Source: Roseateles sp. YR242
GTDB taxonomy: Bacteria > Pseudomonadota > Gammaproteobacteria > Burkholderiales > Burkholderiaceae_C
Assembly (NCBI RefSeq): GCF_900109745.1
Contig: NZ_FOAV01000010.1
Location: forward strand, 1-64,000
DNA: 64,000 nucleotides
Direction of reading: 5' to 3'
Below, piece by piece: positions 63,990-64,000 of this stretch; the stretch's first letter is position 1; the number at the start of each line of letters is the position of its first letter. The notes under the pieces were generated by a model. That model was not told where the DNA came from. It saw only the letters and a list, made by a program, of their open reading frames with translations, and searched no databases. A program made the translations under genes and the position numbers.

Positions 63990-64000
63990 ATGACGCAACG
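63990..64000 (+). CDS. Possible 5' end of a divergent rightward gene (only a few codons visible)
   Basis: At the right edge an ATG at 63990 (reading Met-Thr-Gln-) follows GGGAGAACAAGGA, a plausible ribosome-binding site. In related genomes a LysM-domain protein gene and dprA lie divergently upstream of def, so this may be the start of such a gene. Nothing more can be said from the few bases present. Confidence 0.35.

Overview
The window is a GC-rich chromosomal segment from a betaproteobacterium. Gene order and content point to the order Burkholderiales, in the Roseateles/Mitsuaria/Rubrivivax/Leptothrix neighbourhood; this placement is inference from synteny and not from a marker gene. Typical runs are dapF-DUF484-xerC, ahcY-tlyA-metF, the pyk/fba/purC/purE/purK group and def-fmt-htpX. 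Almost everything is housekeeping. Accessory material is concentrated in the first 9 kb.

Layout. 1-340 is the right end of an IS66-family insertion sequence whose terminal repeat ends inside or against a gene of unknown function (to 1886). 1887-2154 is non-coding and carries three 22-bp repeats that look like the end of an IS21-type element. 2155-5838 holds glmS, an Lrp-type regulator and an rlmI-like rRNA methyltransferase. 5885-7083 is a decayed hipBA locus: hipB is intact, four evenly spaced operators lie upstream, and hipA has lost its kinase core. 7127-12342 reads leftwards as lpxL-dapF-DUF484-xerC-outer-membrane barrel protein. 12360-12506 is the divergent lpxL/metK control region with a candidate SAM-II-type riboswitch. 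A diguanylate cyclase, a YcaQ-like protein and an aldo/keto reductase with a divergent AraC regulator follow. A SAH riboswitch precedes ahcY (20137), tlyA and metF. From 23.5 to 34.9 kb lie OmpW, pepQ, two 5-formyl-THF cyclo-ligases, LysR and TfoX-type proteins, a lytic transglycosylase, a GST, cca and MidA. From 34.9 to 42.7 kb, leftward runs carry midA, a PAS-GGDEF-EAL protein, udg, rimI, tsaB, OmpW, a lipase-like lipoprotein and an SGNH-like lipoprotein. From 42.7 to 58.4 kb are sua5, purK, purE, purC, fba, pyk, maeB, pstS and pgk with a few unrelated genes between them. The last part has azlCD, a GIN-domain protein, a lipoprotein and htpX-fmt-def.

How the genes work together. metK, ahcY and metF cover three steps of the methionine/SAM cycle, and the window appears to contain separate RNA sensors for SAM (metK leader) and SAH (ahcY leader). 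Sua5 and TsaB belong to t6A tRNA modification. Fba, Pgk and Pyk are glycolytic, with MaeB at the C4/C3 node. PurC, PurE and PurK are purine synthesis. Two c-di-GMP proteins (RR-GGDEF, PAS-GGDEF-EAL) both keep intact catalytic motifs.

The points most worth following up are the SAM-II-like metK leader, the 27-bp periodic hip operators retained beside a broken hipA, the SGNH-like lipoprotein lacking its catalytic triad, the HTH-GHKL-STAS-like fusion protein, and the paired divergent 5-formyl-THF cyclo-ligases. No tRNA, rRNA, CRISPR array, prophage or replication origin was found.
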